This document shows positions 6,875 through 7,910 of a stretch of 7,910 nucleotides of DNA, piece by piece. The position numbers and the translations under genes are program-made. The DNA is from an uncultured Bacillota bacterium (GTDB lineage Bacteria; Bacillota_I; Bacilli_A; Izemoplasmatales; UBA1188): contig ONMY01000014.1 of assembly GCA_900318975.1 (NCBI GenBank), forward strand, positions 1 through 7,910. Direction: 5' to 3'. The notes beneath the pieces are model-generated. The model had not been told where the DNA came from and searched no databases. It was given only the letters and a program-made list of their open reading frames with translations. The number at the start of each line of letters is the position of its first letter. The first letter of the stretch is position 1.

Positions 6875-7753
6875 ATGAAGTCAATTAAGCTAACAGAAAG
6901 TGAGATTCAAGATTTTTGCATTGAATACAAAGACTTTGAACTTCCAACAAAAAATGAATATATAAGTCACTTTTTTAATATAGATGGCGCATACGTTTCT
7001 ATATTTAATAGTGGTAAAATACTCTTTCAAGGAATAAATCTTGAAAGATTTTCAAAATACTTAAATCATGAAAGTGAAGCTGAGCAATTATCACTTGATC
7101 TTGATGAAGATGCGGATGATACTCCATATGATTATATGAATACAATTGGCGCAGATGAAGTTGGTACTGGCGATACTTTTGGACCGATTTGTTGTGCAGC
7201 AGTATTTATTAAAGTCAGCGATATCGAATATTTAAAGAAGCTTGGAATAAGAGATTCTAAAAAGATAAGTGACGATAGAATTATAAAACTTGGCGAAATA
7301 ATAAAGAATAAATATAAATATAAAGTAAATATAGTTAGAAATGAAATATTTAATGATAAATCTAATGAATTAAACATGAATGAGATGAAGGCTAAACTTC
7401 ATGATCAAAACATAAAAAACCTCGCAAAAGAGGTAAAATATGATGCAGTTTGTTTAGATGAATTCGTGAATAGGGATAAATATTTTAGTTATCTTGATAG
7501 TGATGCATTTAAAGATATCGCCTTTGAGATGAAAGGCGAATCTAAATCGATTGCGGTTGCGGCCGCATCTATTCTTGCAAGATACTTCTTCCTCTTAGAA
7601 TTTTCAAGGTTAGAGGAACTTTATGGATATAAACTTCCAAAAGGAAGCGGAAAGAATGTAAAGCTTATGATAGATAAAATAAGGGAAGATGGAAAAGAGG
7701 ATATATTCTATCATATAGCTAAGATGAGTTTTAAAAACTTTAGTGAAGAATAA
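6875..7753 (+). CDS. rnhC: Ribonuclease HIII
   Basis: RNase HIII cleaves the RNA strand of RNA:DNA hybrids such as R-loops and Okazaki primers. The product is 292 aa; family members are usually about 300. The N-terminal domain (about 1-65) ends in SGKILFQG (46-53), matching the TBP-like substrate-binding domain's SGKxxFQG motif. An acidic linker (72-86) follows. The catalytic domain starts with IGADEVGTGDTFGP (91-104), whose D94 and E95 are the first active-site acids. It continues with DSKK (127-130), LDEF (194-197, acidic D195) and ESKSIAVAAASILAR (222-236). The combination of N-terminal domain and DEVGTGD identifies HIII rather than HII. The ATG at 6875 is firm because the N-terminal domain needs it and the next Met is residue 88. 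It lies only 6 nt after the -10 box, so the message is probably leaderless. In B. subtilis rnhC is in the same neighbourhood as mutS2. Confidence 0.97.
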   Translation: MKSIKLTESEIQDFCIEYKDFELPTKNEYISHFFNIDGAYVSIFNSGKILFQGINLERFSKYLNHESEAEQLSLDLDEDADDTPYDYMNTIGADEVGTGDTFGPICCAAVFIKVSDIEYLKKLGIRDSKKISDDRIIKLGEIIKNKYKYKVNIVRNEIFNDKSNELNMNEMKAKLHDQNIKNLAKEVKYDAVCLDEFVNRDKYFSYLDSDAFKDIAFEMKGESKSIAVAAASILARYFFLLEFSRLEELYGYKLPKGSGKNVKLMIDKIREDGKEDIFYHIAKMSFKNFSEE

Positions 7754-7757
7754 TATC

Positions 7758-7889
7758 TGCTAAAAATATACACATTTTCAAAAGTAATTTTGCTAAAAAT
7801 GTACACAATTTCAAAAGTAATTTTGCTAAAAATATACACAATTTAAAAAGTAAATTTGCTAAAAATATACACAATTTAAAAAGTAAATT
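7758..7889 (+). repeat. Tandem repeat, four 33-bp units
   Basis: Four head-to-tail units occupy 7758-7790, 7791-7823, 7824-7856 and 7857-7889, each starting TGCTAAAAAT. Units 3 and 4 are identical. Units 1 and 2 differ from each other at two positions and from unit 3 at three or four. There are no spacers and no length changes. A degenerate fifth unit may follow at 7890. The array begins 4 nt after the rnhC stop. The unit length is a multiple of three, and each strand has one frame that stays open through all units. Confidence 0.97.
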
Positions 7890-7910
7890 CACCGATAATA
7901 TAAAAAGAGA
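7759..7910 (+). CDS. Open frame of 11-residue (hendecad) repeats, no start codon seen, runs off the window
   Basis: Read from 7759, the tandem repeats give AKNIHIFKSNF, AKNVHNFKSNF, AKNIHNLKSKF twice, then TDNIKR up to the edge. Hydrophobic residues (I4, L/F7, F11) are spaced 3-4-4, the hendecad period of straight or slightly right-handed coiled coils and of membrane-binding amphipathic helices. The differences between units are mild in this frame (I/V, F/L, N/K, one I/N, one silent TTT/TTC). The diverged fifth unit still keeps Asn3 and Ile4, which favours real coding. Against this, the frame is closed upstream by TGA at 7744-7746 and has no ATG, GTG or TTG before or inside the array. It would need an unusual start, a frameshift from rnhC, or it is a remnant or a non-coding array. 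No function is assigned. Confidence 0.35.

Noticed and set aside
7731..7757. Classic -1 slippery heptamer at the end of rnhC
   Set aside because: TAAAAAC in the rnhC frame does not fit X-XXY-YYZ, and it lies before the TGA at 7744-7746 that would end the shifted frame.
7799..7846. 15-codon frame starting at the ATG inside repeat unit 2
   Set aside because: It has no ribosome binding site, exists only because of one point change in one unit, and ends after 15 codons.
7758..7889. CRISPR array
   Set aside because: Units are contiguous with no spacers, and they differ by point changes as in a tandem coding or satellite repeat.
7740..7910. Minus-strand open frame through the repeats (hydrophobic units such as NLLFKLCIFLA) ending at TAA 7742-7740
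   Set aside because: It is open, but it reads as the Leu/Phe/Ile complement of A-rich codons, overlaps the rnhC end by 14 nt, and the diverged fifth unit is less well conserved in it than in the plus frame. It stays a weaker alternative.

Overview
The window is AT-rich and reads in the standard genetic code: TGA closes truB and mutS2 exactly where those families end, and the Trp codons checked are TGG. Gene content (RNase HIII, MutS2 with an Smr tail, a truB-ribF pair, a YidD with an N-terminal membrane extension) points to a low-GC Bacillota. The lineage is probably near the Acholeplasma/RF39/Erysipelotrichia-like Bacilli rather than a TGA=Trp mycoplasma. That placement is inference from content and composition; no search was run.

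Layout. From 1 to 3515, on the minus strand, lies a tight operon, mutS2 - truB - ribF (ribF cut by the window edge), with a 4-nt and then a 23-nt overlap. It is driven by a near-consensus sigma-A promoter at 3533-3561. From 3608 to 6758, also minus, lies a second operon: an extended yidD followed 1 nt later by a large unrecognised gene. That gene encodes an N-terminal zinc ribbon, a helical TPR-like part, a DUF5050-like beta-propeller part and a Lys-rich tail. A 12-bp perfect hairpin at 3567-3599 separates the two operons. A 116-bp divergent intergenic region (6759-6874) carries candidate promoters in both directions. On the plus strand, rnhC (6875-7753) appears to be transcribed without a leader. 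Four nucleotides after its stop, four perfect-length 33-bp tandem repeats begin (7758-7889). In one plus-strand frame they encode 11-residue repeats with hydrophobic residues spaced 3-4-4, and this frame runs off the window without a visible start codon.

How the genes relate. Most named genes are housekeeping: tRNA pseudouridylation (TruB), flavin cofactor synthesis (RibF), ribosome rescue or anti-recombination (MutS2), RNA:DNA hybrid removal (RNase HIII) and membrane protein insertion (YidD). In Bacillus subtilis rnhC and mutS2 sit in one neighbourhood (rnhC-zapA-cvpA-like-polX-mutS2). Here they are still close but divergent, with yidD and the large gene between them. The parts least explained by known families are the large zinc-ribbon/propeller protein and the hendecad repeat array at the right edge.
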